64,000 nucleotides of DNA, taken from Ruminococcaceae bacterium UBA1417 (GTDB lineage Bacteria; Bacillota; Clostridia; Oscillospirales; Acutalibacteraceae). The notes beneath the pieces are model-generated. The model ran no database searches and had not been told where the DNA came from. It saw only the letters and a list, made by a program, of their open reading frames with translations. The translations under genes were made by a program, and so were the position numbers. Location: positions 156-64,155 of the forward strand of contig DBPP01000004.1 of NCBI GenBank assembly GCA_002305575.1, in the 5' to 3' direction. Positions 26,689 to 35,584 of this stretch are shown piece after piece; the first letter of the stretch is position 1; each line of letters opens with the position of its first letter.

Positions 26689-28107
26689 TTACTTTGGAAA
26701 CTGCGCCGCCGTCTGCGTCTGCGCAGTTTTTTCCTTTTGCTTGAGCTCGCGCCAGATGGTGCCGAGCATTGTCAGGTAACACGCACCGCCGCCGATAAAA
26801 TTGGAAATGGCCTCGGCAAGAAACACGCCGTGCACGCCGATTCCCGGAACGTGCGGCAGCAACAGCGTGAGCGGGATAACGATAAAGACCTTGCGCAGCA
26901 GCGAAAAGAAAATCGCCTGCTTGGAGCGCCCAAGCGCCTGCGCCGCCGACTGCCCGGCCATTTGTAGCGACATCATAAAGCAGCCGAAAAAGTAGATGAA
27001 CATGGAATCTGCGCACGTCTCCACAAGCGCCGGATCATCGTTGAAAATATTGATGAAGAACCGGGGAAACAGCATCAAGAGCAACCACACCAGCCCCATA
27101 TAACCGACGCAGATGAACGTAATGAAGCGGATGGCCACGCGCACGCGCCGGTATTCCTGCGCGCCATAGTTGAACCCCATCACCGGGTTTGCGGCGCTTG
27201 TCATACCGCTGACCGGTGCGAAGGTCACCTCACGGATCGAGTTGATAACCGTCATGACGCCGACGAACAGGTCGCCGCCAAACTGAGCGAGCATCGTATT
27301 GCAGACGATCTGCACCGCGCTCGTCGTAAAGCTCATGATAAAGCCCGCCGCACCGAGCGATACAATCTCCCATACCAGCTTGATTTGGAGCCGCATATGC
27401 CGGAAATCGAGCTTATACAACGTTTTTTTGCCGGTGAGGAAACGAATAACCCACAGCGCCGAAGCAAATTGCGAGATCACCGTCGCCAACGCCGCACCGC
27501 TCACGCCCATATCCAGCGCGAAGATGAACAGTGGATCCAGCACGATATTCAGAACCGCGCCGATGAGCACCGTGAGCATGCCCTTGTTTGCAAAGCCCTG
27601 CGCGTTGATGAAGCCGTTCATGCCGAGAGAAATCATGACGAACACACTGCCGAACATATAAATCGTGATGTAGCTGTCCGCATACGGATAGGTGACTTCA
27701 CTCGCGCCGAACATATAGAGAAACGGCTCCTTCACAAGCAACACCAGAACCGTAAGCGCCACGCCGGTGATCACAAGCAGCAAAAACGTGCTGTTCATCA
27801 CGGTCGCCGCACGCTTGCGCTGCGCATCGCCTCCGTTCTCATGCTGCGCCGCCCCGCGCGCCATGGAAAACAGGGGTGTGCCGCCTGTGCCGAACAGGTT
27901 TGCAAATGCTGTGACAATCAGGAGGATCGGAAAGGTTACGCCGACGCCGGTCAGCGCATTGACGGAGGCCTCCGGCATATGGCCGATGTACATGCGGTCG
28001 ACAATGTTGTACAGGACGTTGACGAGCTGCGCGAGCACCATCGGCGTCGCAAGACGCAGGATATTGACCGAAATCTTGCCCTTTGAAAAATCGCTGACTG
28101 TCCGCAA
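26689..28107 (-). CDS. MATE family efflux transporter (second copy)
   Basis: 472-residue polytopic exporter, about 12 helices in two homologous halves. MVLAQLVNVLYNIVDRMYIGHM near the N-terminus and the GFNYGAQEYRRVRVAIRF region in the second half are MATE signatures of the NorM/DinF-like bacterial group; it resembles YeeO/VmrA-type proteins more than the first copy in this window. Substrate not determinable. It has its own promoter and starts after AGGGGAGAG. Confidence 0.92.
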   Translation of the reverse strand: MRTVSDFSKGKISVNILRLATPMVLAQLVNVLYNIVDRMYIGHMPEASVNALTGVGVTFPILLIVTAFANLFGTGGTPLFSMARGAAQHENGGDAQRKRAATVMNSTFLLLVITGVALTVLVLLVKEPFLYMFGASEVTYPYADSYITIYMFGSVFVMISLGMNGFINAQGFANKGMLTVLIGAVLNIVLDPLFIFALDMGVSGAALATVISQFASALWVIRFLTGKKTLYKLDFRHMRLQIKLVWEIVSLGAAGFIMSFTTSAVQIVCNTMLAQFGGDLFVGVMTVINSIREVTFAPVSGMTSAANPVMGFNYGAQEYRRVRVAIRFITFICVGYMGLVWLLLMLFPRFFINIFNDDPALVETCADSMFIYFFGCFMMSLQMAGQSAAQALGRSKQAIFFSLLRKVFIVIPLTLLLPHVPGIGVHGVFLAEAISNFIGGGACYLTMLGTIWRELKQKEKTAQTQTAAQFPK

Positions 28108-28141
28108 CCTGCTCTCCCCTTCCGATTCATTTACGCTTAAC

Positions 28142-28170
28142 AGTATACGACTTTTTCCGCTGTTTGTAAA
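28142..28170 (-). promoter_or_regulatory. Promoter of the second MATE gene
   Basis: TTTACA, 17 bases, TATACT on the minus strand. Confidence 0.7.
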
Positions 28171-28197
28171 GGCATCGCCCTTCGTTTTTTAAAGGCA

Positions 28198-28234
28198 GCA
28201 AGCGGGACGGCCGCCGCTGCGCCGCCCCGCCTGC
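28198..28234 (-). terminator. Hairpin ending the GH3 operon
   Basis: A 14-bp stem with two G-T wobbles (arms 28198-28211 and 28221-28234), followed by a weak TGCCTTT tail on the minus strand. Confidence 0.7.
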
Positions 28235-28251
28235 AATCCGCAAAGCTTATT

Positions 28252-30351
28252 TTAGAGATGCAGTTCCACCGCTACCGGCTGCGTACCGGTCAACGCGCAG
28301 CTTCGTGCATCCGGTTGGGAAATGCCGACGAACAGCGTAAAGCTATGGCTGTCCACGCGGCGCACACCGCAGTCATCGACGACGGTAACCGCCGTGTCCG
28401 GCACAAAAATTTCCACCGTCTTCGATTCGGCGCCTGCAAAGGAAACGGGATGGAATCCGCACAGGCTGTGGTTCGACACAGCAAAAGCCGATTCATTGTC
28501 GCGGATGTAAACTTCGACGACATCGTCCGCGGCCGGCCCCTCATGCGTAGCTGTGGCAGCCACCAGCCAGCCGCCTTCGACCTTGCGGACCGATGCGTCC
28601 GTCACCGCGGTTTTGCCGTAGGTCAGGCCGAACCCAAACGGATAGAGCACGTCGCCCTTAAAATACCGGTACGTGCGGTTGGCCATCGCATAATCCGTGA
28701 AAGCGGGCAGATCGTCCGCCGAATTATAGAATGTGACGGGCAGCTTACCGCTGGGCGCATATTGGCCGAACAAAAGCTCCGCGATCGCCTTGCCGCCGCG
28801 CGCACCCGGGTACCACCCCTGCACAACAGCGGAAAAATGCGTGTCCGCAAAACGCAGGTCCATCGCGCTGCCGGTCATATTGATCAACACCACCGGCTTG
28901 CCGGTATCGGCAACCGCCTCCATCAGCTTCCGCTGCGGTGCAGGCAGGCGCAGGTCTGCTTTATCGCCGGAGCCGCCGGCGTTGCTCTCGTGCATTTCCT
29001 CCCCCTCGAGGTTTTCGTTGAGACCGACAACCAGCACGACGACGTCGCTGTGCTCGGCAACCGTCTGCGCCTCCGCAAGGCGGTCGCCCGGTTGGGCAAG
29101 CCCTTCGACACGGTCGCGGTAGAGATGACAGCCTTCGGCGTAAAGCACGCGCGCCTTATCCCCGACAAAGTCCTGGATGCCCTCGAGCACCGTGATGTAG
29201 CGGGAGGCCGTACCGTGATAATTGCCGATGAGCGCCATGCGGTCGTTCGCGTTCGGGCCAATAACGCCAATTGTTTTAATTTTTTCAAGGTGCAGCGGCA
29301 GAATGCCGTCGTTCTTCAGCAGTACAACACTGCGCCGCGCCGCTTCCTCGCTCAGCGCGAGGTGTTCCGGGCACTCGACCACTTCATACGGAATCGCGTT
29401 ATACGCGCAATCGTCGTCGAACTCGCCGAGCAGGAAGCGCGTCGTAAACAGGCGTTCGGCCGCAGTCGTAATATCCTCTTCCGTGATGAGTCCCGCCTTG
29501 AGCGCCTGCAAGAGATGCAGGTACGTGTTGCCGCAGTTGACATCGCAGCCCATTTTAAGCGCAAGCGCCGCGGATTCGGGCGCCGTGGCCGTGACATGGT
29601 GGTGGTTATGGAAGTCGGCAATCGCCCAGCAATCGGAAACATAGTGTCCCTCAAATCCCCACTTGCCGCGCAGAATCTGCCGCATCAAAAGATCGCTGCC
29701 GCAGCACGGCTCGCCGAGCGTGCGGTTGTACGCGCCCATGACGGCTTCGACCCCGCCTTCCCGGACGGCCGCTTCGAACGCGGGCAGATACGTCTCCCAC
29801 AGATCCTTCAGGCTGACTTCCGCGTCGAATTCATGGCGCAGCGCTTCCGGACCGCTGTGCACGGCAAAATGCTTTGCGCACGCCGCAACCTTCAGATATT
29901 CGCCGTCGCCCTGCAGGCCATGGATATACGCAACGCCGAGCCGCGCTGTGAGATACGGGTCCTCACTGTACGTCTCCTGCCCGCGTCCCCAGCGCGGGTC
30001 GCGAAACAGGTTGATGTTCGGCGACCAGAATGTCAGGCCCTTGTAAATGTCGTGGTCGCCGTGCTTTACGGCCTCGTTGTATTTGGCGCGCGCCTCCGTC
30101 GCGACAACATCGCCGATTTTTTGCACAATCGCTTCGTCGAACATCGACGCCATGGCGACCGGCTGCGGAAACATCGTCGCCGTACCGGCGCGGGCCACGC
30201 CGTGCAGCGCCTCGTTCCACCAGTTGTAGGCCGGGATGCCCAGCCGCTCAATGGCCGGCGCATCGTATTTGAGCTGTGCGGCGCGCTCTTCAATCGTCAT
30301 CTGCGCCACAAGCGCCTTTGCTTTTTCACGTGCTTTTTTTCTGTCCCGCAT
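28252..30351 (-). CDS. Glycoside hydrolase family 3 (beta-glucosidase or beta-xylosidase)
   Basis: Retaining exo-glycosidase of 699 residues without a signal peptide, so probably intracellular. The opening NWWNEALHGV (43-52) and TFWSPNINLFRDPRWGRGQETYSEDP (108-132, given only as positions of the motif) are typical of the xylosidase-like GH3 group. The nucleophile is Asp 240 in YVSDCWAI, and KHF (160-162) binds substrate. A C-terminal GH3 sandwich and a fibronectin-III-like domain follow (YPFGFGLTYGK). It acts on oligosaccharides taken up by the cell. It starts 19 bases after the small kinase gene. Confidence 0.93.
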   Translation of the reverse strand: MRDRKKAREKAKALVAQMTIEERAAQLKYDAPAIERLGIPAYNWWNEALHGVARAGTATMFPQPVAMASMFDEAIVQKIGDVVATEARAKYNEAVKHGDHDIYKGLTFWSPNINLFRDPRWGRGQETYSEDPYLTARLGVAYIHGLQGDGEYLKVAACAKHFAVHSGPEALRHEFDAEVSLKDLWETYLPAFEAAVREGGVEAVMGAYNRTLGEPCCGSDLLMRQILRGKWGFEGHYVSDCWAIADFHNHHHVTATAPESAALALKMGCDVNCGNTYLHLLQALKAGLITEEDITTAAERLFTTRFLLGEFDDDCAYNAIPYEVVECPEHLALSEEAARRSVVLLKNDGILPLHLEKIKTIGVIGPNANDRMALIGNYHGTASRYITVLEGIQDFVGDKARVLYAEGCHLYRDRVEGLAQPGDRLAEAQTVAEHSDVVVLVVGLNENLEGEEMHESNAGGSGDKADLRLPAPQRKLMEAVADTGKPVVLINMTGSAMDLRFADTHFSAVVQGWYPGARGGKAIAELLFGQYAPSGKLPVTFYNSADDLPAFTDYAMANRTYRYFKGDVLYPFGFGLTYGKTAVTDASVRKVEGGWLVAATATHEGPAADDVVEVYIRDNESAFAVSNHSLCGFHPVSFAGAESKTVEIFVPDTAVTVVDDCGVRRVDSHSFTLFVGISQPDARSCALTGTQPVAVELHL

Positions 30352-30370
30352 TTTTCTTTTCCTCCCGGAA

Positions 30371-30877
30371 TTATTGGTCTTTTCCCATCACGTTGCGATA
30401 GATGGACTCCACCGCTTCCTTCAGGGTTACATCCTGATTCAAAATGGTTTCCTGAACCTGCTCGAGGCAATCCTTTCCCCGCCACCAGCGGCGCATGTCC
30501 GCTGTGCCGAAATCATCGCGGTTCGGCTTTGTAGCATGACGCCGCACCGTTTCCTCAAACGAAAGGTCGTAATAATAGGCGAAAATATCGTCGCCGTACA
30601 GTGCCACACACGCGTCAAACAGCGGCGCGTAATCGTCAGACGCCAAAATGCCCTCGAGGATCGTGACCTCTGAATGGGCGTGGCCGTATTTTACAAGCTG
30701 AATCATCAACGGCAGCGATTTTTCAATGCCGAGCGCCCCCCACACGTGCAGCATCTGCATGCGCACCATATCGTGCGAAATCAGCATCGTATTCGGCCCG
30801 ATTTTTTCCTGCAGCGCCTTCGCCACTGTGGTTTTGCCGCTGCCCGAATTGCCGCGCAGCACAATTAACTTTGCCAT
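30371..30877 (-). CDS. Small AAA/zeta-toxin-like kinase
   Basis: 168-residue P-loop protein. Walker A is RGNSGSGKTTVAK (8-20); LISHDMVRMQML carries the acidic pair expected at the substrate/base position of zeta-toxin and Chl-phosphotransferase-like kinases, and LEGILASDDYAPLF plus an arginine-rich RRHATKPNRDDF lid follow. The start is taken at MAKLIVLRG after GGAAAGG. No antitoxin gene is adjacent, so a toxin role is not supported; a metabolite kinase partner of the GH3 enzyme is equally possible. First gene of the two-gene unit. Confidence 0.78.
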   Translation of the reverse strand: MAKLIVLRGNSGSGKTTVAKALQEKIGPNTMLISHDMVRMQMLHVWGALGIEKSLPLMIQLVKYGHAHSEVTILEGILASDDYAPLFDACVALYGDDIFAYYYDLSFEETVRRHATKPNRDDFGTADMRRWWRGKDCLEQVQETILNQDVTLKEAVESIYRNVMGKDQ

Positions 30878-30915
30878 TTTCCTTTCCTCCCCGCCCACCA
30901 TACTGGGCTGATAAA

Positions 30916-30943
30916 ATTATAGCACGGTTTTTATCCGAAGCAA
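30916..30943 (-). promoter_or_regulatory. Promoter of the kinase-GH3 operon
   Basis: TTGCTT, 16 bases, TATAAT on the minus strand. The -10 box overlaps the end of the 11-bp inverted repeat that terminates the preceding operon. Confidence 0.6.
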
Positions 30944-30958
30944 AGACAAAACCGTGCT
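30921..30958 (-). terminator. Inverted repeat ending the M42/MGL operon, overlapping a promoter
   Basis: Perfect 11-bp arms AGCACGGTTTT / AAAACCGTGCT with a 16-base loop, followed by ATAATTTT on the minus strand. It lies 43 bases after the PLP-enzyme stop. Confidence 0.7.
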
Positions 30959-31000
30959 ATTTTGTGCCAAATATTGCGTTCTCCCCACGTTTGACAAGCC

Positions 31001-32272
31001 TTACAGGTTTTCCAAATAACCGGCCTGCAGCATGGACTGCGCGGCAAGGATGGCGCCGAGGCGGCCGCTGTTGAAGTTGACGCCGCCCTGCATCCACGCG
31101 GCGTACGGCTCGCGCAGCGGCGCATCTGCCGAAAGCTCGATCGAGGAACCGAGCGTGAACGACCCGGAGGCCATAATCACATCGCTGTCATAGCCGGGCA
31201 TCGGGCTCGGCTCCGGCACGACAAAGGAATCGACCGGCGCGCCATGCTGGATGCCGCGGACAAAGGCGCACAGCGCCCCACGTTCGCGCAGCTGCACAGC
31301 CTGGATGATGTCGGCGCGTGGTTCGTCGAAGTGCGGCGTGACATCATAGCCGAAGCGCGCGAAGAGCGCCGCCGTAAACACCGCGGTCTTGAGCGCCTCG
31401 CCCGTGACATTCGGCGCGTGGAACGTGCCCATAAACAGCTCGCGGTTGTTGCCGAGCGTGCAGCCGATCTCCCGGCCTGTACCCGGCGTGGTCAGCCGGT
31501 ACGCACACATTTCGACAAGGTCGCGGCGGCCTGCGATATAGCCGCCGGTCGGCGCAATGCCGCCGCCGGGATTCTTGATCAGCGAACCGGCCATCAAATC
31601 GGCGCCGACGGCTGTCGGTTCAATCTTCTGCACGTACTCGCCGTAGCAGTTATCGACCATCACGATACAGCCGGGAGCGCGGCGCTTGGCAATCTCCGCG
31701 ATGCGGCCGATTTCCTCTACAGAAAGCGACGGACGCAGGCTGTACCCGCGCGAGCGCTGGATATACACCATGCGGTGGCGCGGCGTAATCGCCGTTTCCA
31801 TGGCCGCATAGTCCGGCGTACCGTCCGGCAGCAGGTCGACTTGCTCGTAATGGATGCCGAATTCTTTCAGCGAACCGCAGCCGTCACCCGAAAGGCCGAT
31901 AACGCCCTGTAACGTATCGTACGGCATGCCGGTCACGGAAAGCATGGTGTCGCCCGGACGCAGCACGCCGAACAGCGCGACAGTCAGCGTATGCGTACCG
32001 CTGACGAAATTGTAGCGGCAGAGCGCATCCTCCGCACCAAGCGCATAGGCGTAGACTGCATCGAGCACGTCGCGCCCGCGATCACCGTAGCCGTAACCGG
32101 TCGTTGCGACAAAATGGCTCTCGCTGACGCCGGCGCGCATGAACGCCGCCTGCATCTTTTCCTGGTTGTACCGCTGCACCACAGCGATTTTTTCGAGATA
32201 CGGCGCGGCCTCACCCTCCGCCGCCTCCGCCGCTTTCAGAATACGGCTGTCAATATTAAAAAACTCATACAT
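31001..32272 (-). CDS. Methionine gamma-lyase-like PLP enzyme (aluminium-resistance protein family)
   Basis: 423-residue PLP-dependent enzyme of the Cys/Met-metabolism fold, in the clade historically called aluminium resistance protein (YnbB-like). FVSGTHTLTVALFGVLRPGDTML early on binds cofactor phosphate; VMVDNCYGEYV provides the PLP aspartate; MAGSLIKNPGGGIAPTGGYIAG carries the Schiff-base lysine. It probably cleaves a sulphur amino acid, but the substrate is unknown. ATG at 32272 is chosen; a GTG three codons upstream is equally close to the weak GGGACGGGG site. It follows the GNAT gene in a co-directional cluster. Confidence 0.88.
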   Translation of the reverse strand: MYEFFNIDSRILKAAEAAEGEAAPYLEKIAVVQRYNQEKMQAAFMRAGVSESHFVATTGYGYGDRGRDVLDAVYAYALGAEDALCRYNFVSGTHTLTVALFGVLRPGDTMLSVTGMPYDTLQGVIGLSGDGCGSLKEFGIHYEQVDLLPDGTPDYAAMETAITPRHRMVYIQRSRGYSLRPSLSVEEIGRIAEIAKRRAPGCIVMVDNCYGEYVQKIEPTAVGADLMAGSLIKNPGGGIAPTGGYIAGRRDLVEMCAYRLTTPGTGREIGCTLGNNRELFMGTFHAPNVTGEALKTAVFTAALFARFGYDVTPHFDEPRADIIQAVQLRERGALCAFVRGIQHGAPVDSFVVPEPSPMPGYDSDVIMASGSFTLGSSIELSADAPLREPYAAWMQGGVNFNSGRLGAILAAQSMLQAGYLENL

Positions 32273-32354
32273 CTTTTTCACCCCGTCCCCGCCCTGCGGA
32301 GACGTCCTTTCCCCGGGCATCCATCCGCACCGCAGCGCGGCAGGCCCGCAATTG

Positions 32355-33059
32355 TTATTTCAAAACACCCTCGCACCACGCACCGCAGGGCGCATAGCCG
32401 CACAGGGCATAAAAGCGTTCGTTTTCGCGCTCTGCACGCAGCACATAAGCGCGTCGTTCGCCAAGCTGCGATTCCACCGCCCGAAGCACCGCCCGTCCAT
32501 AGCCGCGCCTGTGCCGGGACGGCAAGACACCGACGGCGGTGATCAGCGCGCTGCTGTCCGCGTAAACCGCTGCTGCGGCCGCGACCGCCGTGTTCTGCTC
32601 GCGGATTTCCGCCGCACACGCCGCATCGTGCCGCAGCCGATGTGAGAGATCGAGATAAAACGGTTCGAAATCGCCGACCATACCATTTGCAGCGAATACC
32701 GTGTACAGATCGCGCACAGACGGCGCCGTCCGTTCCGTCTTGTGGCCCGCAAGCTGCTTTTGAAGCACAACACCGCGAGACAAAATCCGCAGGTCAAGCT
32801 TTTCCGCATTCCCTAAACTGCAAAACACACGCTCGGCGCCAACCGCGCCCAAAAACGCGCGTGTTTCATCGGCATTGGCCACTGTGCCTGCGATGCGCAG
32901 CACACCGTCAAGCTTGCCGTACGCTGCCGTGTTGTCCGTCCAGAACTGCGCAAACGGCAGGGCAAAACCGTACGCCGCCGCAGTCGACAGAATCTGACAG
33001 CCAAAGGCCGAGCCACATCGCGGACGCAGCACCTCCATGCTTTCCGCGAGGCGGATCAT
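32355..33059 (-). CDS. GNAT family N-acetyltransferase
   Basis: 234-residue protein whose C-terminal half (about 115-234) is a GNAT acetyltransferase domain: ITAVGVLPSRHRRGYGRAVLRAVE contains the acetyl-CoA pyrophosphate loop (RRGYGRA), and ENERFYALCGYAPCG is the usual final motif. The N-terminal half is not recognised. Substrate unknown. Its ATG overlaps the stop of the M42 gene (ATGA), so translation is coupled; an amino-acid or peptide substrate would suit that neighbour, which is inference. Confidence 0.85.
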   Translation of the reverse strand: MIRLAESMEVLRPRCGSAFGCQILSTAAAYGFALPFAQFWTDNTAAYGKLDGVLRIAGTVANADETRAFLGAVGAERVFCSLGNAEKLDLRILSRGVVLQKQLAGHKTERTAPSVRDLYTVFAANGMVGDFEPFYLDLSHRLRHDAACAAEIREQNTAVAAAAAVYADSSALITAVGVLPSRHRRGYGRAVLRAVESQLGERRAYVLRAERENERFYALCGYAPCGAWCEGVLK

Positions 33060-34087
33060 CCGACCAGCCCGCCCGCGATTTCCGCCATGAGCTGCGCAGT
33101 CAGGCGAATTGTATTTTCAATGTCGATGACACACGCCATAGCGACTGGGCCGTGGATGTAGCGGCAGGGCACCGCAAGCGTGATGGTCTGCGCACCGGCT
33201 TTCGTCACGTGGATGACGCCCGCATCGTTGCTGCCCGCACTCGCTGTTTTCGGTTGACAGGCCATGCCGTTTTCCCGGCCAATTTCCAGCGCACGGCGGA
33301 AAAAGGCGCGAGAAAAAATCGTGCGCTTATCGATAAAGGCAACCGCCGGACCGCGGCCAAGATGGCAAACTGCATCGATCGGTTCCACGCCGGCCACATC
33401 GCCCGCCGTCGTACCCTCGAGCACAATGGCTGCGTCCGGCTCCACGATATACGCCGCAGTGCCGGCGCCGCGCAGGCCGATTTCCTCCTGTACGGAAAAC
33501 ACAAAGTACGTGTCAAATTCCAACGCCGTGCGCATCAGCTCGATCAGCACGAAGCAGCCGGTACGGTCGTCGAGCGCTTTCGCTTTAACCGTGCCGTGCG
33601 ACACTTCAAAGAACGGCAAAAATGAAGCATTGTCGCCGATCTGCACGACAGCTTCCGCTTCCGCCCGGGTCGACGCGCCGATATCGATCGCGAGCGCATC
33701 CACCGGAACCGACTTGACGCGTTCGTTTTCATCCATCAGGTGTACCGGTTTGGCGCAGATTACACCGGGAACCGCACCGTTCACGAGCACGGGACGCCCC
33801 GACAGAATTTCAGGGCGAATACCGCCGATCGTCTGAAATTTGAGAAAACCGTCTTCCGTGATGTTCGTAACCACGAAACCCACTTCATCCATATGCGCGC
33901 AGAGCATCAACTTCTTCACAGGACGCTTTTGGCCCTGTTTGAACGCGACGATATTTCCAAGCGGTGTGACCTCGATCCGATCGGCCAGCGGGGTAATTTC
34001 TTTTAAGATCAACGCGCGGACTTCGTCCTCTTCGCCGGACACGCCGATCGCCGTGCAGAGCTTTTCCAGAAGTTCCATATTTTCCAT
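33056..34087 (-). CDS. M42 family aminopeptidase (copy A)
   Basis: 343-residue dinuclear-zinc aminopeptidase, usually a cytoplasmic dodecameric TET particle that degrades short peptides. Metal and catalytic motifs in order: LCAHMDEVGF (about 63-72), LDDRTGCFVL, VQEEIGLRGA (catalytic glutamates), SAGSNDAGVIHV and RYIHGPVAM. The start ATG lies eight bases after GGAGG in the end of the copy B gene, four bases away, so the two copies are co-translated. Sequence divergence suggests a different peptide preference or hetero-complexes. Confidence 0.94.
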   Translation of the reverse strand: MENMELLEKLCTAIGVSGEEDEVRALILKEITPLADRIEVTPLGNIVAFKQGQKRPVKKLMLCAHMDEVGFVVTNITEDGFLKFQTIGGIRPEILSGRPVLVNGAVPGVICAKPVHLMDENERVKSVPVDALAIDIGASTRAEAEAVVQIGDNASFLPFFEVSHGTVKAKALDDRTGCFVLIELMRTALEFDTYFVFSVQEEIGLRGAGTAAYIVEPDAAIVLEGTTAGDVAGVEPIDAVCHLGRGPAVAFIDKRTIFSRAFFRRALEIGRENGMACQPKTASAGSNDAGVIHVTKAGAQTITLAVPCRYIHGPVAMACVIDIENTIRLTAQLMAEIAGGLVG

Positions 34088-34090
34088 AGT

Positions 34091-35113
34091 TTATTCCTCC
34101 ACCCCGTCCGTGATGTACGCCGCCAGTAGCCGCGCAATGTTTTCCATATCCTCGAGATCGCAGACCTCGGCTGGCGTGTGCATGTTGCGCTGCGGAATCG
34201 AAATTAACCCGCAGCGCACGCCGGCACGCGATACGCCAATCGTGTCGCAGTTTGTGCCCGTGCGGCCGCCCATGGCCTCGATCTGATAGGGAATGCCGCG
34301 CTGTCTTGCCAGCGCCACCAGGCGTTTGCTGATTTTTCGGTCAAGCGCGGCGGAAAAGCCGATCATGGGACCGCCGCCGAGTTCCGCCGGCAGTTCCGAG
34401 ACGCCCGGCTGCTTCGCAAAGGAAACGTCCACCGCAATGGCCTCGGTCGGCTCGAGCGCATACGTGCGCAGTTTCGCCCCCTGTCCGCCGACCTCTTCGC
34501 GCGTGGAACAAACCACCAACACGCAGCAATCGGAAAGCTTTTCCCGCACAAGCTGCGCTGCCCGGATGATACAGGCGCAGCCGGCGCGGTCATCGAGCGC
34601 CGTACCGGAGATTCGATTGCCGAGCAGCTTTCTGAGCGGATTCGTCAGCACCGCACGGTCGCCGACGGAGACGAGCTGTTCTGCTTGCGCGCGGCTGAGG
34701 CCGAGATCAATCGCCTGTTCGGAAACCGGCTTCATCTTCTCCGCATCGGCCTTGGCAAGGTGCGGCGGCAGTGTGCAGACCACCCCGGTCAGCGTCTCTT
34801 TGCCGTAGATGGTCACCGGACTGCCCGGCATTGTACGGCAATCGACACCGCCGACGTTTGTCACACGCAGGAATCCGTTTTCATCGATGTTCGTAACGAC
34901 CATGCCGATCTGGTCGATGTGCGCATCGAGCAAAATGCGGCGCCTGGCGTTTTGATCGCCCAGAACGCCCGTTACGCCGCTGAGCGCATCGGTATACACC
35001 GCGTCGCAAAACGAAAGTGCCGCTTCCGCCGCGCGAAACGCTTCTTCCTCACAGCCCGGCGTGCCATGCGCAGCGCACAGCGCACGCGTCAGGCCCTCTA
35101 TTTCCTCATACAT
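34091..35113 (-). CDS. M42 family aminopeptidase (copy B)
   Basis: 340-residue paralogue of copy A. Motifs: LDAHIDQIGM, LDDRAGCACI, STREEVGGQGA, GTNCDTIGVSRAG and RNMHTPAEVC. The late metal-ligand region reads GTNCDTIG rather than the SNDAGVIH seen in copy A, a visible difference near the active site. Start at MYEEIEGL after AAAGGCGGG; the longer open frame runs into the secG terminator. First gene of the M42-M42-GNAT-lyase cluster. Confidence 0.94.
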   Translation of the reverse strand: MYEEIEGLTRALCAAHGTPGCEEEAFRAAEAALSFCDAVYTDALSGVTGVLGDQNARRRILLDAHIDQIGMVVTNIDENGFLRVTNVGGVDCRTMPGSPVTIYGKETLTGVVCTLPPHLAKADAEKMKPVSEQAIDLGLSRAQAEQLVSVGDRAVLTNPLRKLLGNRISGTALDDRAGCACIIRAAQLVREKLSDCCVLVVCSTREEVGGQGAKLRTYALEPTEAIAVDVSFAKQPGVSELPAELGGGPMIGFSAALDRKISKRLVALARQRGIPYQIEAMGGRTGTNCDTIGVSRAGVRCGLISIPQRNMHTPAEVCDLEDMENIARLLAAYITDGVEE

Positions 35114-35170
35114 TGTTGTTCCCGCCTTTACTAACCATAATACTCCCCGTGGAGGGGGCCCAAACAAAAC

Positions 35171-35222
35171 AAAAGCCCCGCATTCCGGCGAGCGGAAGCT
35201 CACCCAAAGCGAGGCCTTTTTT
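35171..35222 (-). terminator. Terminator of secG
   Basis: AAAAGGCC-TCGC / GCGGGGCTTTT outer stem with a nested GAGC/GCTC hairpin, then TTTTGTTTTG on the minus strand. Confidence 0.8.
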
Positions 35223-35230
35223 CGCAGCTA

Positions 35231-35479
35231 TTATTTTGTGAAATACATGATGATGTTGATCGCAATGACCAGTGCGAAAAAGCCCAGCGCTATGAACTTC
35301 GTCCAGCGCGCGAGAAATGCATCGATGGAGCGGGACTTATTCTTGGAAAGGAACGTATCCGCACCGCCCATCACCGCGCCGATGTTCTGCTGATGGCCTT
35401 CCTGCAAAAGGACAACGAGAATGATCGCGATCGAGAACACAAGCAGAATGATTCCGAAAATAACTTCAACAACGCCCAT
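35231..35479 (-). CDS. secG: Preprotein translocase subunit SecG
   Basis: 82-residue membrane protein, the small accessory subunit of SecYEG. Two hydrophobic helices (about 5-25 and 60-79) flank the conserved cytoplasmic loop LLQEGHQQNIGAVMGGADTFLSK. Start ATG follows AGAAGGAGG. It is transcribed alone from its own promoter with a leader of about 100 bases that can fold over the ribosome site. Confidence 0.95.
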   Translation of the reverse strand: MGVVEVIFGIILLVFSIAIILVVLLQEGHQQNIGAVMGGADTFLSKNKSRSIDAFLARWTKFIALGFFALVIAINIIMYFTK

Positions 35480-35489
35480 GGTTTAACCT

Positions 35490-35526
35490 CCTTCTGCCAA
35501 AGCGATACCGCGCAGAAGGCTTTGGC
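35490..35526 (-). promoter_or_regulatory. Mutually exclusive hairpins over the secG ribosome site
   Basis: Two 8-bp stems share sequence: 35490-35497 with 35512-35519 (CCTTCTGC/GCAGAAGG, which buries the Shine-Dalgarno GAAGGAGG) and 35496-35503 with 35519-35526 (GCCAAAGC/GCTTTGGC). They interleave, so they must alternate or form a pseudoknot. Confidence 0.5.
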
Positions 35527-35584
35527 GGTTGAGCCGCCACCTGCATGCGATGCCGCGTATAATCTTTCTGTTGATAGCTTTTCC

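Noticed and set aside
28258..30534. 758-codon plus-strand open frame opposite the GH3 gene
   Set aside because: It is the antisense of a clear GH3 enzyme, has no ribosome site and shows arginine/alanine/valine-heavy composition from a GC-rich shadow frame.
30371..30877. Zeta toxin of a toxin-antitoxin system
   Set aside because: No adjacent antitoxin gene; the neighbour is a glycosidase.
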